Below, piece after piece: positions 1 to 10,564 of a DNA stretch of 52,436 nt (positions within the stretch are counted from its first letter, which is position 1; each line of letters starts with the position of its first letter). The notes below the pieces were generated by a model. The model was not told where the DNA came from. It saw nothing but the letters and a program-made list of their open reading frames with translations, and made no database searches. Both the position numbers and the translations under genes were made by a program. The stretch covers positions 1 through 52,436 of the forward strand of contig DASZFO010000169.1 of NCBI GenBank assembly GCA_035939775.1, written 5' to 3'. This DNA is from Pirellulales bacterium. GTDB taxonomy: Bacteria > Planctomycetota > Planctomycetia > Pirellulales > DATAWG01.

Positions 1-120
1 CGGCCCGCTCCGCTCCGGCTCGCTGGCGCTCGCCTCCGCTGCGCAGGCCGTCCCACGGCGGTGACAATTTCATTCTCCGTCGTACCCACGGGTACGTCGA
101 TCACTCGCGCCGAAGAAACA

Positions 121-265
121 TACAAGGGTTCCGTCCGCCGCTGGTGGACTGCACCCTGGGCTTGGCTCCGCCGGCCTTTCAGGCCGATGCCTAGCGCTAC
201 GGTTCTTAATCTGGCGCACTACTCGGGGGTTACCTGCCATGACGACGCTCACACGTGAACGGTTC
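121..265 (+). repeat. Long dispersed repeat, copy 1
   Basis: This intergenic block starts with a hairpin that pairs GGTTCCGTCCGCC-like and GGACTGCACCC-like arms, followed by a GGCCTTTCAGGCC palindrome. The reverse complement of 31150-31300 matches it along almost its whole length: CACCCTGGGCTTGGCTCCGC, then the GGCC palindrome, GATGCC, and a GCTCACAC end. The match is diverged but clearly collinear. Short forward ORFs here translate the repeat and are not genes. Bases 1-120 hold nothing else recognisable. Confidence 0.7.
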
Positions 266-484
266 TTAAGCGTTCGGCGCAAGTTGCTCGCGTTGACTCC
301 GCACCATCCGCTGAGCGGCGGCGAGGGCCTCGCTGTCTTCCAAGTCCCAAACGCCGCCGGCGTCGATCCGCCCGGCGAACATGGCCAGATTCCAAAGCAG
401 TTGGCCCAGTCGGCAATCGGAGTGAAGATCTCCTAAATCGGCGATGGCCTTCAGCAGTTCTGAACGTGTCGGATCACCGTTCAT
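266..484 (-). CDS. Small hypothetical protein (72 aa)
   Basis: An acidic 72-residue protein with no signal peptide or membrane segment. It carries LGQLLWNLAMFAGR followed by GGVWDLEDSEALAAA. From memory, small planctomycete proteins with an (F/L)GQLxxNLA...WDxEDxExLxAA pattern are common, but their function is unknown. It lies 64 bases downstream of the DUF1552 gene on the same strand, so it could be the last gene of that transcript. The stop codon sits beside the dispersed repeat. The conserved-looking pattern and its own ATG argue for a real gene; the short length keeps this moderate. Confidence 0.6.
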   Translation of the reverse strand: MNGDPTRSELLKAIADLGDLHSDCRLGQLLWNLAMFAGRIDAGGVWDLEDSEALAAAQRMVRSQREQLAPNA

Positions 485-548
485 CGCAGGTCTCGTCTGT
501 GCAATCTATCACCCACGGAACCCTTACGCAAACATCGGCGCACGGTGC

Positions 549-1865
549 TCAGGTTAACCCCAGCGGCCCCTCGCCGCAGAAATCGGTGTTGCCGAATTTC
601 TTGATCCGATGGTCGAATCCGTGTGCCAGCGCCATCAGCAGCCGATTGTGCGGCACCTTGGAGAATTTCAGCGAGCGGCCCATCTTGAAGTCCAGGCCGT
701 TGCCGACCAGCACAAAGGGGATGTTGTCGAGCGTGTGAGAATTGCCTTTGCCGAGTTCGTTGGTCCAGAGCAGCAGCGTGTTGTCGAGCAGGCTGCCTTG
801 GCCCCCCGGCTCCGGAGTTTCGGCCAGCCGCTTGGCCAAATAGGCAAGCTGCTCGCACCACCATTTGTTGATTCTGGTGAGCTTATCGACGGCCTTTTCG
901 TTCGAATCCGGCTCGTGCGACAATTCGTGGTGCCCCTCGTCCACTCCGATCCAGCGCATCTTTGCCCCGCCCACGGAGTTGGTGAATTGCAGCGTGGCAA
1001 CGCGGGCGAAATCGTTCGTGAAGCTGTTCACCAAGAGATCGATCTGCATCTTGCTGATGTGCGGAATCTGGTCGTTCTCGCGCTTCACGCCCGGATCGAC
1101 CTCGGGCACGGCATGACCCACGTCGGACGTCGCCCGCAGCTCTTGCTCCATCTCGCGGACAAACGTGGCATGTTCGTCGAGGAGCCGGCGGTCGTCGGGG
1201 CTGACCGCGCCGCTGACCTTTTTCAAATCGTCCTTCACGTCGTCGAGCACGCTCACCAGCATCTCACGGTCTTTCACTTTGCCGTAGAGCTTGGCGAACA
1301 TCTGATAGGGATCGTCGATCGGCGTGACCGGCTTGTTCGGCCCGGCGTAGACCATGCGGGTCCAGGTGTCGGCGTGGTCGGGGACCATGACGCCGAATTC
1401 GAGGGTGCCGAACCGAGTGCGCGTGGCGTCGTTCTGTTGCAGGTGCAGCTTGATCTCTTGGTCGATCGAGACGCCGCTGGCCCAGCCCGCGGGCGTGTCG
1501 GAACCCCCTTGGATATTGCCGGGATAAAGTTCCGCTCCGGTCAGCAGGCAGCCGATGCCGCGCATGTGGTTGTCGCCGTCGCCGCGGACCCGATCACACA
1601 CGCCTTTGAGCACGAGCATCCGATCCTGAAACGGCTCGAGCGGCTTGAGGCTCTCCTTGAGCGTGAACTTCGCCCCCTCTTCGTCGGGCCAGAAGGCATC
1701 GGGGATGACGCCGTTCGGGCTGAACATGATCACCATCCGCTGCTTCCGCCCAGCCTGATTGGCGAAGGCAAGGCTCGGCAGATTGAGGATGAACGGCAGC
1801 GAAGCCGAACCGAGACCGAGCGTGCGAAGAAACTCGCGGCGTGTTCGTGACATGGTGGACCTCAT
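549..1865 (-). CDS. DUF1552 domain protein with Tat signal
   Basis: 438 residues. The N-terminus carries a twin-arginine signal ([12 protein letters not shown], then a hydrophobic stretch ending LAFA), so export in folded form is expected. The body matches the DUF1552 family of planctomycetes: [16 protein letters not shown] near residue 45, LVLKGVCD, and a C-terminal [20 protein letters not shown] block. The start ATG overlaps the stop of the upstream DUF1592 gene by 4 bases (ATGA), which indicates translational coupling. An ATG 12 bases further in, just before SRTRREFL, is an alternative start. DUF1552 and DUF1592 genes are found paired in this phylum; the biochemical role is not established, and periplasmic redox or polymer degradation has been suggested from context only. 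Confidence 0.9.
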   Translation of the reverse strand: MRSTMSRTRREFLRTLGLGSASLPFILNLPSLAFANQAGRKQRMVIMFSPNGVIPDAFWPDEEGAKFTLKESLKPLEPFQDRMLVLKGVCDRVRGDGDNHMRGIGCLLTGAELYPGNIQGGSDTPAGWASGVSIDQEIKLHLQQNDATRTRFGTLEFGVMVPDHADTWTRMVYAGPNKPVTPIDDPYQMFAKLYGKVKDREMLVSVLDDVKDDLKKVSGAVSPDDRRLLDEHATFVREMEQELRATSDVGHAVPEVDPGVKRENDQIPHISKMQIDLLVNSFTNDFARVATLQFTNSVGGAKMRWIGVDEGHHELSHEPDSNEKAVDKLTRINKWWCEQLAYLAKRLAETPEPGGQGSLLDNTLLLWTNELGKGNSHTLDNIPFVLVGNGLDFKMGRSLKFSKVPHNRLLMALAHGFDHRIKKFGNTDFCGEGPLGLT

Positions 1866-4240
1866 TCTTTTGTCATTCGTGCTTCGCCAGTCGTAACTTT
1901 CCCACCAGCCAGTTTTGCGTCGTGCGGAGTGATCGCCGAAGCGGCCATCGTCGCGACAGCGAGCTTGCGGATATTGTAGTCGTTTTTTGCGAACGAGCGG
2001 CGCAGGTCGTCGAGCGCGGTGGGGCCATAGGCTCGAATCGGTTGTTGCACGAGGTTGTGAAACATCTGCTCGACGAAAGCCGATTGGGCCTCGTCGCTAT
2101 CGACTAGGAAGGCCCCTAGCTCGCGAGCATTGTTCACTGTCACCGCCTTGCCCGAACGCGAGTGATAGACGCCGGTCGAATCAACCGGCTTGCCGTTATC
2201 CTGCTCGCGATAGCGGCCGACCGCGTCGAAATGCTCCAGGGTGAAGCCGAGCGGATTGATGATGCCGTGGCAAGCCATGCAGGTCGAGGCTTGCGTTTGC
2301 AATGACACCCGTTCGCGCGTGGTCAGCGTCGGCTGCAATTCGGGCGAAAGCGGGGCGAACGCCTCCGGCGGCGGACGCAGCGATAGGGCGAGCACGCCGC
2401 GGGCCAGAAACACCCCGCGGAGGATTGGCGACGTTTCGCTGTTATGCGCGAAGCTGGTCATCAGGAACGGATGCGTGAGCACGCCGGCCCGCTGATCCGC
2501 GTCGAGCTTGACTTTGGTGAACCCAGCTTCGGCCGGCAGATCGGCGCCGTAGAACTTTGCCAGCCGGCCATTCAAGAAAAGATAGTCGGCGGAAAGCAGC
2601 TCGCGAAAATCGGATTTCTCCGACCAAACCACGTCGTCGAGAAACAACTCGAGCGACGTTCGCAGATCGGCGATCATGGCCGCATCGAAGCCGGGGAATT
2701 TCTTCGAATCCTTGGCTACGTCGCGGGCTTGGTCGGCCTTGACCCAAGTGAGCAGGAAATCGTGCAGCTTGGACTTCGCCCGCAGATCGCCCAGCATTCG
2801 CTCGGCCTGCCGGGCGACTTCTTCTTTCTTTGACAGCCGGCCGGCCTTGGCCTCGTTGAGCAATTCTTGATCGGGGATCGAGTCCCAGAGGCCGAAGGAC
2901 AACCGCGCGGCGGCATCGTAGCCATCGGCGCGGCCTTCAATTTCGCGGTAAAGGAAGCGCGGCGATTTCAGCGACCGCAGCACGACGCGCTTGACGGCCA
3001 AGTCGGCGTCCTTGGCGGCATCAAACTGCTTATCGACTACGGCTTTCAGCTCATCCTCCGCGAGCGGGCGGCGGAAGGCTCGCTCCGCCAGCGCCCGGCA
3101 AAACGCCCTCAGCTTGTCCGCCCGGTCCTTGGCATCATCGCTGGTACCGGCCAGCTCGTTCGCGTGCGCCGCGACGTAGTCGGTCGTTTCGATGGCCGCC
3201 TCGGTAGTCGCTTCGTCCCATTCCTTCGACACGGTGGTGCCGCGTTCCCAGCCGTAGCTGCGATCGTCGGGCGGGAAGCGGGTCGCGCAGACGAAGAGTT
3301 CTGGCGCAGAGGCCGTCGAAAGCTGCCGCGACGGGATCGGCTCCTCGGCCCCTAGCGGCCGCTTCCACTTGAGCGCGATTGAGGCGGGGGCGGGTGGGGC
3401 CGCCGGCTTATCCTTGTGCTTCTTCGAATCGTCAACCCCTTGCTTCGATTTCGAGAATTCGAGCCGCACGGGATATGCCCGGCCGCCGACGAGGAACAGC
3501 GACCCCTTGTATTCCGTGTCGTTGCCCGACTTCACCCAAGCGTCGATCAGCGGATGGCGATCGTCGTTGACCCACAGCTTCGCCGCATGATCGGTGTGAA
3601 CGACGAAGTCGTACTCGCCCGTCTCCTCGGCCAGCAGCGAGCCGTTCCAGCGGATCGAGAATTCATGCGCGTCGACCTTCTCGGCCACGGGTGAATCGGC
3701 GCCGAAGTCGAAATTCACCTGCGGATCAATTCGCTCCAGCACCCGCGACTTGTCATTGATGTGGCGGCCTTGAAAGTATTCGGCCTTCAGCCCGCGCTCG
3801 TTTCCCCAGTTGGGCATCCAGCGGAAGCTGCCGACCAGGTCGGCGACGGCCTGTCGATATTGGCGGACGGTGAGCCGCGCGAGATCGATCCGCGCGGGCC
3901 GATTTCGATCGCGCGCCGCCGGCGAATACATGGCATTGTAAACGAAGCCGGCAACTTCCTCGGCTTCCTTCTTGGGCAGCGAGCCGGGATCGTCGTCGGG
4001 CATGGTCTCGCCGATCAAATCGACGAGCTGTGCCAAACTCTTGTCCCCCGCGAGCTGCTCGCGGTGCTTTTTCGTTCCCTCGCCCTGTGCGCCATGGCAA
4101 ACGGCGCACTTCGTTTTGAAGATCGCCTCGCCGGTCGGTTCGGCAGCCGCGGCGGCCAAAGGGGCAACGAGTAGCAGAGGCGCCAAGCGCCCCAAGAGCG
4201 AGCGAAAACAGCCGCGCAAGATCGGCGAGTGAAGCTGCAT
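1862..4240 (-). CDS. DUF1592-family multidomain c-type cytochrome protein
   Basis: 792 residues with a signal peptide ending near [10 protein letters not shown] haem motif CAVCH lies at residues 45-49 in an N-terminal cytochrome c domain. Next come a DUF1587-like segment ([20 protein letters not shown]), a PA14-like segment ([13 protein letters not shown] onward), DUF1595 ([11 protein letters not shown]), DUF1592 ([18 protein letters not shown]), DUF1588 ([19 protein letters not shown]) and a DUF1585-like C-terminus. A second CMACH motif sits in the DUF1588 block. The domain order is the standard one for this planctomycete family. PA14 suggests carbohydrate binding. It probably acts in the periplasm together with the coupled DUF1552 protein. 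Substrate and electron partners cannot be told from sequence. Confidence 0.9.
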   Translation of the reverse strand: MQLHSPILRGCFRSLLGRLAPLLLVAPLAAAAAEPTGEAIFKTKCAVCHGAQGEGTKKHREQLAGDKSLAQLVDLIGETMPDDDPGSLPKKEAEEVAGFVYNAMYSPAARDRNRPARIDLARLTVRQYRQAVADLVGSFRWMPNWGNERGLKAEYFQGRHINDKSRVLERIDPQVNFDFGADSPVAEKVDAHEFSIRWNGSLLAEETGEYDFVVHTDHAAKLWVNDDRHPLIDAWVKSGNDTEYKGSLFLVGGRAYPVRLEFSKSKQGVDDSKKHKDKPAAPPAPASIALKWKRPLGAEEPIPSRQLSTASAPELFVCATRFPPDDRSYGWERGTTVSKEWDEATTEAAIETTDYVAAHANELAGTSDDAKDRADKLRAFCRALAERAFRRPLAEDELKAVVDKQFDAAKDADLAVKRVVLRSLKSPRFLYREIEGRADGYDAAARLSFGLWDSIPDQELLNEAKAGRLSKKEEVARQAERMLGDLRAKSKLHDFLLTWVKADQARDVAKDSKKFPGFDAAMIADLRTSLELFLDDVVWSEKSDFRELLSADYLFLNGRLAKFYGADLPAEAGFTKVKLDADQRAGVLTHPFLMTSFAHNSETSPILRGVFLARGVLALSLRPPPEAFAPLSPELQPTLTTRERVSLQTQASTCMACHGIINPLGFTLEHFDAVGRYREQDNGKPVDSTGVYHSRSGKAVTVNNARELGAFLVDSDEAQSAFVEQMFHNLVQQPIRAYGPTALDDLRRSFAKNDYNIRKLAVATMAASAITPHDAKLAGGKVTTGEARMTKE

Positions 4241-4397
4241 GGATTGTCGATCGCCCCAGACCCAGTCGGGTCGGCATGAGGGGCATTGGCGGGAGTGAAT
4301 GTTTGGTCGCAGCGTCCCTTAGTTTCCCTTCTTGCGCGGCAATTGTCAACATTTCCATGTGCTGGGAACCTGCGATTAAGGCGCCGGCGCGCTCCGA

Positions 4398-4472
4398 ATC
4401 GTTTAACCCGGAGCCAACTGCGACGGCGACCCGGGTCATGGCGCCGTCGCCGATGGCTCCGGGTTAAACGAT
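4398..4472. repeat. 75-bp near-perfect hairpin in divergent intergenic region
   Basis: A 19-base outer arm ATCGTTTAACCCGGAGCCA at 4398-4416 pairs perfectly with 4454-4472. An inner GCGACGGCG at 4420-4428 pairs with 4442-4450. It lies between the divergent DUF1592 and DUF1080 genes (4241-4575 is otherwise empty). There is no T-run on either side. It looks like a member of a palindromic repeat family and not a terminator. Confidence 0.75.
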
Positions 4473-4575
4473 CTGCTGGACAAGCCGGCAGCAGCGCCCG
4501 CATAATTGGTACTGAATTCTGATCGGTCGGGCGTTTCCGACTAAATCCAAACCAACGACACGCAAGGTCAATCCA

Positions 4576-5316
4576 ATGCGTACCCATACCAAGGTGATTT
4601 TTTGGTTGGTGTTTTCACTGTTCGCCATTGCAGCAAACAACTTGACCTTTCTTTTTGCCGACAAGCCGGCAAGCGATGCCGCTCAAGAAAAGCCGGCCGC
4701 GCATGCCGAAGCGAAGAAAGCCGACGCGAACAAGGAAGAGTGGCATTCGATGTTCGACGGCAAATCGCTCGGGGATTGGAAGCCGAGCAAGTTCGCCACT
4801 CAGGGCACGGTCGAGGTGAAAGATGGCCGGATCGTCCTCGGCTTCGGCGACGGCTGCAGCGGCATCACTTGGAGCGGAAAGTTTCCCAAGACCAATTACG
4901 AGATTCGCTTGCAGGCCATGCGCGTCGATGGGAGCGACTTCTTTTGCGGGCTGACGTTCCCCGTCGGCGATGATCCGTGCAGCTTCATTTGCGGCGGCTG
5001 GGGCGGCGCGGTCGTCGGGTTATCTTCGATCGACGGTGAGGACGCCTCCGAAAACGGTACGACAAAAGTTAAGGCCTTTGATGACAACAAATGGTACACG
5101 ATCCGCGTGCGCGTCACGAAGCATCGCATCTCGGCCTGGATCGACGGCGACCAGATGGTCGATCAGGGACTCGTCGATCACAAAATCTCAATCCGCTCCG
5201 AAGTCGAAGACTCGAAGCCGCTCGGGATCGCGTCCTGGAAAACCACCGCCGCCGCGCGCCAAATCGAATGGCGGAAGCTGACGGAGGATGAGGCGAAGGA
5301 GGAGAAGTTGAAGTGA
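4576..5316 (+). CDS. DUF1080 (3-keto-disaccharide hydrolase fold) secreted protein
   Basis: 246 residues. A hydrophobic N-terminus (VIFWLVFSLFAIAANN) is followed by a low-complexity Ala/Lys/Glu linker to about residue 55. The DUF1080 jelly-roll domain then begins with WHSMFDGKSLGDWKP, the usual opening of the family. Other signatures are YEIRLQAMRVDGSDFFCGLTF and WYTIRVRVTKHRISAWIDG. DUF1080 proteins are concanavalin-like folds; some members hydrolyse 3-keto-glycosides, many are uncharacterised. The single-domain architecture fits a periplasmic or surface sugar-active protein. It is divergent from the DUF1592 operon and convergent with the next gene, so it is probably monocistronic. Confidence 0.88.
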   Translation: MRTHTKVIFWLVFSLFAIAANNLTFLFADKPASDAAQEKPAAHAEAKKADANKEEWHSMFDGKSLGDWKPSKFATQGTVEVKDGRIVLGFGDGCSGITWSGKFPKTNYEIRLQAMRVDGSDFFCGLTFPVGDDPCSFICGGWGGAVVGLSSIDGEDASENGTTKVKAFDDNKWYTIRVRVTKHRISAWIDGDQMVDQGLVDHKISIRSEVEDSKPLGIASWKTTAAARQIEWRKLTEDEAKEEKLK

Positions 5317-5330
5317 AGGCCGAACTGCGC

Positions 5331-5615
5331 TCATGGAGCAGGAGCGCCCCCGGCCAATCGCGCTTTCACGGTCGCTTCATCATCATCGGTCAGGTTGGCT
5401 TCGATTTCGTCAAGATGCTCGTGAGCGTAGGCCAGCGCGTCATGCACATCGGCCGGCTTGAGCGGCGGGTATTGCTGAACGATTTCTTCAACGTTCATCC
5501 CATAGCGGTAGCAGGTTAAAACGGTCGCGACCCGAATCCGCGTACCTGCGACAACAGGTTGCCCACCACACCGCGCCGGGTCTTTTTCGATGTTGCGGTA
5601 ATCCAGCTTCGGCAT
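5331..5615 (-). CDS. DUF433 domain protein (antitoxin-like)
   Basis: 94 residues from the ATG at 5615, which has an AGGAG ribosome site about 9 bases upstream; an ATG at 5660 is in frame but overlaps the presumed promoter. The protein shows the DUF433 signature: DPARCGGQPVVAGTRIRVATVL, a helix-turn-helix-like segment, then YPPLKPADVHDALAYAHEH. DUF433 proteins usually act as DNA-binding antitoxins next to a DUF5615 PIN-like nuclease. No such partner follows here: the gene ends 14 bases from the convergent DUF1080 gene. It is therefore an orphan, or a remnant of a former toxin-antitoxin pair. Confidence 0.85.
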   Translation of the reverse strand: MPKLDYRNIEKDPARCGGQPVVAGTRIRVATVLTCYRYGMNVEEIVQQYPPLKPADVHDALAYAHEHLDEIEANLTDDDEATVKARLAGGAPAP

Positions 5616-5658
5616 GGTCGGGTGCTCCTGCACTTTGGTCGAATCTTTACCTATCCCC

Positions 5659-5688
5659 ATTGTAGCGACGGTCGCTCACGGGAACCAA
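5659..5688 (-). promoter_or_regulatory. Candidate sigma70-type promoter for the DUF433 gene
   Basis: On the minus strand a TACAAT -10 box (5659-5664) lies 18 bases from TTGGTT (5683-5688). It sits about 45 bases upstream of the DUF433 start at 5615. This is pattern matching only. Confidence 0.35.
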
Positions 5689-5756
5689 TCCTGCGGCCGT
5701 TACCGGCGCGCCATAGTTTTACCGACTACGGCAGCGGCCCGTATCGACATGGCGGC

Positions 5757-5984
5757 CTACTCCGCAAGACGTTTCATCGCGCGACCGAAGCGCTTGTGAA
5801 CCATCTCTAGCGCGTTCTGAAATTTCTTCTCCTCGCCCTTCTCGCGGACCGGCGAGAGAACGAGGCACTGACCGTCCGTAATGACCTCAAACGGTGTCTC
5901 CGGCGACACCCGCAGAATCTCCAAGATCGGCTTGTCGATGACGAGCGCGTAACTATTGCCATGCTTCGTCAAGGTCTTGATCAT
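5757..5984 (-). CDS. AbrB/MazE-type antitoxin-like DNA-binding protein
   Basis: 75 residues from the ATG at 5984, preceded by a GGAGG site. The first 45 residues (MIKTLTKHGNSYALVIDKPI, then LEILRVSPETPFEVITDGQCL) form the swapped-hairpin SpoVT/AbrB DNA-binding domain seen in MazE-type antitoxins. The charged C-terminal half ends KRFGRAMKRLAE and would be the toxin-neutralising tail. No toxin ORF follows in 5616-5756; the longest downstream minus-strand frame starting with ATG there is about 16 codons. The toxin is either absent or encoded elsewhere. A TACAAT promoter lies just upstream. Confidence 0.82.
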   Translation of the reverse strand: MIKTLTKHGNSYALVIDKPILEILRVSPETPFEVITDGQCLVLSPVREKGEEKKFQNALEMVHKRFGRAMKRLAE

Positions 5985-6019
5985 CCGAAGCCTCCGAGTT
6001 GTTATCACGACATACTAAC

Positions 6020-6048
6020 ATTGTAGCACCCTTTCGGAGTGCAATCAA
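6020..6048 (-). promoter_or_regulatory. Probable sigma70-type promoter of the AbrB-like gene
   Basis: Minus strand: TTGATT (6043-6048), a 17-base spacer, then TACAAT (6020-6025). The start codon at 5984 is about 30 bases below the expected transcription start, with a GGAGG ribosome site in between. Near-consensus spacing and position make this the best promoter in the window. Confidence 0.55.
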
Positions 6049-6065
6049 CATTAGATCGAGCGAAC

Positions 6066-8021
<1,956 letters not shown>

Positions 8022-8038
8022 GAGAATCGCTCCTTGGA

Positions 8039-8135
8039 GCGCCTAACAAATCCGGCGGGGACTGTCCCCCTTTTGCGCAGTCGGCGGAGCAAAACGGGGA
8101 CTGTCCTCTTCTCCCAGCCGGATTTGCTAGGCGCT
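8039..8135. repeat. GGGGACWGTCCCC palindromic element, copy A
   Basis: Outer arms AGCGCCTAACAAATCCGGC (8039-8057) and GCCGGATTTGCTAGGCGCT (8117-8135) pair with one mismatch and enclose two GGGGACTGTCC cores. It separates the ribosome site of acs from any upstream promoter. Bases 8136-8251 show nothing else clear. Confidence 0.85.
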
Positions 8136-8251
8136 CTAAACAGAAATCCGCGAATTGAATTGAACGCGAGTTCGTTCCGCGATTCTAGGGCCGCCGGTCG
8201 AGAGGGTCAACGAATGCCGGTCTGCCGGCTGGATGGCGCCGTTCTGTTATA

Positions 8252-9178
8252 TTGACCTGGGTCGACGACGATTTGATCTACACTGCATATGGCGACGGGG
8301 CGGGCCTCGATCCGAAGGTGCCGGAGAAACTGAGCCTTGGCTTCGCTCGCATCGAGGGCGGGCCAGACGATCCCAAAGGCGCCAATATTCGCTCGACGAC
8401 AGGCGAGCAAAAAGGGAATGGACCTCGCGGACGCAAGGCCAGCGGCTTGCTCATGGTCGACGGTGTGCTGTACATGTGGGTTCGGAACGCCGGCAATTCC
8501 CAGCTCGCCTGGTCCGAAGACCACGGCAAAACGTGGTCTTGGAGCGATTGGAAGTTCACCACCGGTTTTGGCTTTCCGACTTTTCTCAATTCTGGAAAGA
8601 ACTACGCACATGCTCGCGACGAGTATGTCTACATTTATTCCACGGATGCAGACAGCGCCTATACTCCCGCCGATCGGCTCGTCTTGGCGCGGGTTCGCAA
8701 GGATCGAATCAGGGACCGCGCAGCCTACGAATTCTTCGCCGGCATGGACTCGACATCGCAGCCGATGTGGACCAAAGACATCCGCCATTGCGGGGCGGTC
8801 TTTGAACACATGGGGAAATGTTTCCGCTGCATGGTCAGCCTCGACATCGGTTTGAAACGATATCTGATGTGCCAGGCAGGTTCAGCCCGCCCGGTTGAAG
8901 CGGGCTTCGGAGTCTTCGACGCGCCGGAGCCGTGGGGACCTTGGACGACGGTCACCTACACGGCGCACTGGGACGTGAGCCCGGGAGAAACAGCCAGCTT
9001 TCCGACGAAGTGGATGAGCGCCGACGGCAAGACGCTCTATCTGGTGTATTCGGGCGACGACAGTTTCAATGCGCCGAGCGGTGCTCACGACGTTCGCTAC
9101 GCCCGACGGCATGAAATAGTAAAAAAGCACTGGAAGAATTCGCGGATGCTGGACGCGGCGGATAATGCGGATTTATAA
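8252..9178 (+). pseudogene. Decayed DUF4185 domain gene
   Basis: The reading frame is an almost complete DUF4185 domain: TWVDDDLIYTAYGDG, KLSLGFARIEGG, KASGLLMVDGVLYMWVRNA, NSQLAWSEDHGKTWSW, SADGKTLYLVYSGDD. It starts directly in the domain. The only possible start is a TTG at 8252, there is no ATG in frame back to the stop at 8186, and the signal peptide and leading domain residues are missing. Near the end, the frame after SGDDSF is wrong for the family. Shifting one base at 9067-9069 gives MRRAVLTTFATPDGMK with a stop at 9117-9119, the expected C-terminus. Loss of the 5' end plus a 1-base frameshift argue for a pseudogene. A sequencing error could explain the frameshift but not the missing N-terminus. 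Members are predicted secreted beta-propeller-like proteins of unknown substrate. Confidence 0.75.
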
Positions 9179-9330
9179 TCGGCGCTATTGAGGGCTTGGA
9201 TCGACTCCAGGCTCATTCCAAATGCGAAACGTCGATTACAGCGTTTGGATGTGGCAGTAGCGCTCGATTCGCCGACGACAGCGCCCGTGCGCCTTAGCCA
9301 GCCACTTTGGCCGGCAGGTTCAACACTTCG

Positions 9331-9436
9331 CTAGGAGCAGTTTCAAAACCGCCGGGGAGAAGGGGACAGTCCCCATTTTTCTTCGCGGACTGCGCAAAAT
9401 GGGGACCGTCCCCGGCGGTTTTGAATCTGCTTCTAG
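9331..9436. repeat. GGGGACWGTCCCC palindromic element, copy B
   Basis: CTAGGAGCAGTTTCAAAACC at 9331 begins an arm through CGCCGGGGA, which pairs with TCCCCGGCGGTTTTGAA and CTGCTTCTAG ending at 9436. Inside are GGGGACAGTCCCC and GGGGACCGTCCCC. It lies between the decayed DUF4185 gene and the PEP-CTERM gene. Confidence 0.85.
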
Positions 9437-9575
9437 TGAGACTTCGGGCGGCAGACCGGAGAATGAAAGGAGGATTTAATAAATCAGCGTTGGATGGGCT
9501 GTGTCGGAAAGTGCAAATCGAGCACTGGCTAACGTCGTTTTGAGGTCTCATTCATTCATTTCAGGAGAAAAGCTC

Positions 9576-10205
9576 ATGAAACGCATGTATTCCATGATCG
9601 TCGCCATACTGCTGATCGCGGCGGCGCATCCCGCGATGGCGCAGATTCAGGTAAACACCGACGAGAACGGCGGGGGAACTTATACTTATTTCGGGACTCA
9701 CAACTGGGGCGGATTCGTGACCAAGTCGTCACCGCCGGTGTATCATCTAGAAGCCGCTTTAGCAGCAGTCACGCCGCCGGGACCGAATCCGATTGTGACT
9801 CCCGGTGATGTGATCGTCAACGAAGTCGCGACGGCGCAAATCTCCAGCGATCTGCTCCGTTTCGACAACAATGGCAATCTGACGGTGTTTTCCGATATCG
9901 AGGCCAACGAACCTCCACCGCTCGATCTTGCTGACGTTGGCGTCCCCGCGCCGGGAACCAATGTGGTAATTCTTCCCGAGACAAGCCCGTCGGGCGGACC
10001 GCCGGTTGAAGGCGGCGTCAACGGCCTGTTTGGATACCAACCCGGGCCGGGCATGCCCGGTGGGTTTCCGAATGGGGTGGCCGGCACGATCAGCTACAAC
10101 TTCTACAGCGACGGCTCGGTCCCGGAGCCGAGCACGGGAATGATGGCCGTATTGGCATGCGGCTTGGTGTGGTGGAAGCGAAAGTCGTTCAGGCGAATCG
10201 TCTAA
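9576..10205 (+). CDS. PEP-CTERM sorting domain protein
   Basis: 209 residues from the ATG at 9576, which has an AGGAG site 7 bases upstream; an in-frame ATG-less extension to 9501 lacks a ribosome site. A signal peptide (MYSMIVAILLIAAAHPAMA) is followed by a Pro/Gly/Asn-rich body without a recognised domain. The C-terminus is the tripartite PEP-CTERM signal: VPEPS, a hydrophobic helix (GMMAVLACGLVWW), then KRKSFRR. In the family this is cut and sorted by exosortase, giving a surface or matrix protein. No exosortase gene is in the window. A strong hairpin follows the gene, so it is probably expressed alone. Confidence 0.88.
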   Translation: MKRMYSMIVAILLIAAAHPAMAQIQVNTDENGGGTYTYFGTHNWGGFVTKSSPPVYHLEAALAAVTPPGPNPIVTPGDVIVNEVATAQISSDLLRFDNNGNLTVFSDIEANEPPPLDLADVGVPAPGTNVVILPETSPSGGPPVEGGVNGLFGYQPGPGMPGGFPNGVAGTISYNFYSDGSVPEPSTGMMAVLACGLVWWKRKSFRRIV

Positions 10206-10248
10206 TCAACCGCGGCCTCGTCCGCCTCCAGCGCTGCAATGCGCAGAC

Positions 10249-10286
10249 GCCCGTGCCCGTTCGACTCATCTCGCTCGGGCACGGGC
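10249..10286 (+). terminator. Hairpin downstream of the PEP-CTERM gene
   Basis: GCCCGTGCCCG (10249-10259) pairs perfectly with CGGGCACGGGC (10276-10286) across a 16-base loop. It lies about 45 bases past the stop. The following TGTTCGTC is a poor T-tract, so termination would be weak or the hairpin may act as a 3' stabiliser. Confidence 0.5.
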
Positions 10287-10301
10287 TGTTCGTCGGAGAC
10301 T

Positions 10302-10450
10302 AATGGAGCTTCAATGCAGAATTGACGGGTGCCATGGCCACTGCCCTGAGTGGCCATGCCTGGTTCGGCTCATACCCACGTCGACCCGCTGGCGCGGGTG
10401 CCCCGCGTGGGCATGGCACCCAACGTGTCAAAACAGCTTTGACGGTCCAC
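10302..10450. repeat. GTGCCATGCCCACG repeat family, copy 1
   Basis: The block starts with TGGAGCTTCAA, then GGGTGCCATGGCCACTGCCC, AGTGGCCATG, and later CGTGGGCATGGCACCC ending at 10421. Flanks AATTGAC and GTCAAA continue the pairing. The same outer sequence and core recur at 29660-29785. Bases 10206-10564 hold only this repeat and the hairpin at 10249. Confidence 0.75.
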
Positions 10451-10564
10451 TGGTGCGACCCGTGCCAACGGTCTGGCGCGGCGCACGGCCCAGAGATCAA
10501 CGACGAATTGCCGAGAAACGGCAAAAGCTACACGACGTTGTTGGCTGGGTTCCAGACCGGCTGA

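Noticed and set aside
61-258. 65-residue ORF with RRPFRPMPSA-like sequence, similar to a frame near 31117-31395
   Set aside because: The similarity comes from a dispersed DNA repeat read in frame, not from a protein family.
609-1850. 413-residue plus-strand ORF opposite DUF1552
   Set aside because: It is antisense to a clear family member; composition is Arg/His/Val-rich with no motif, as expected from high-GC shadow frames.
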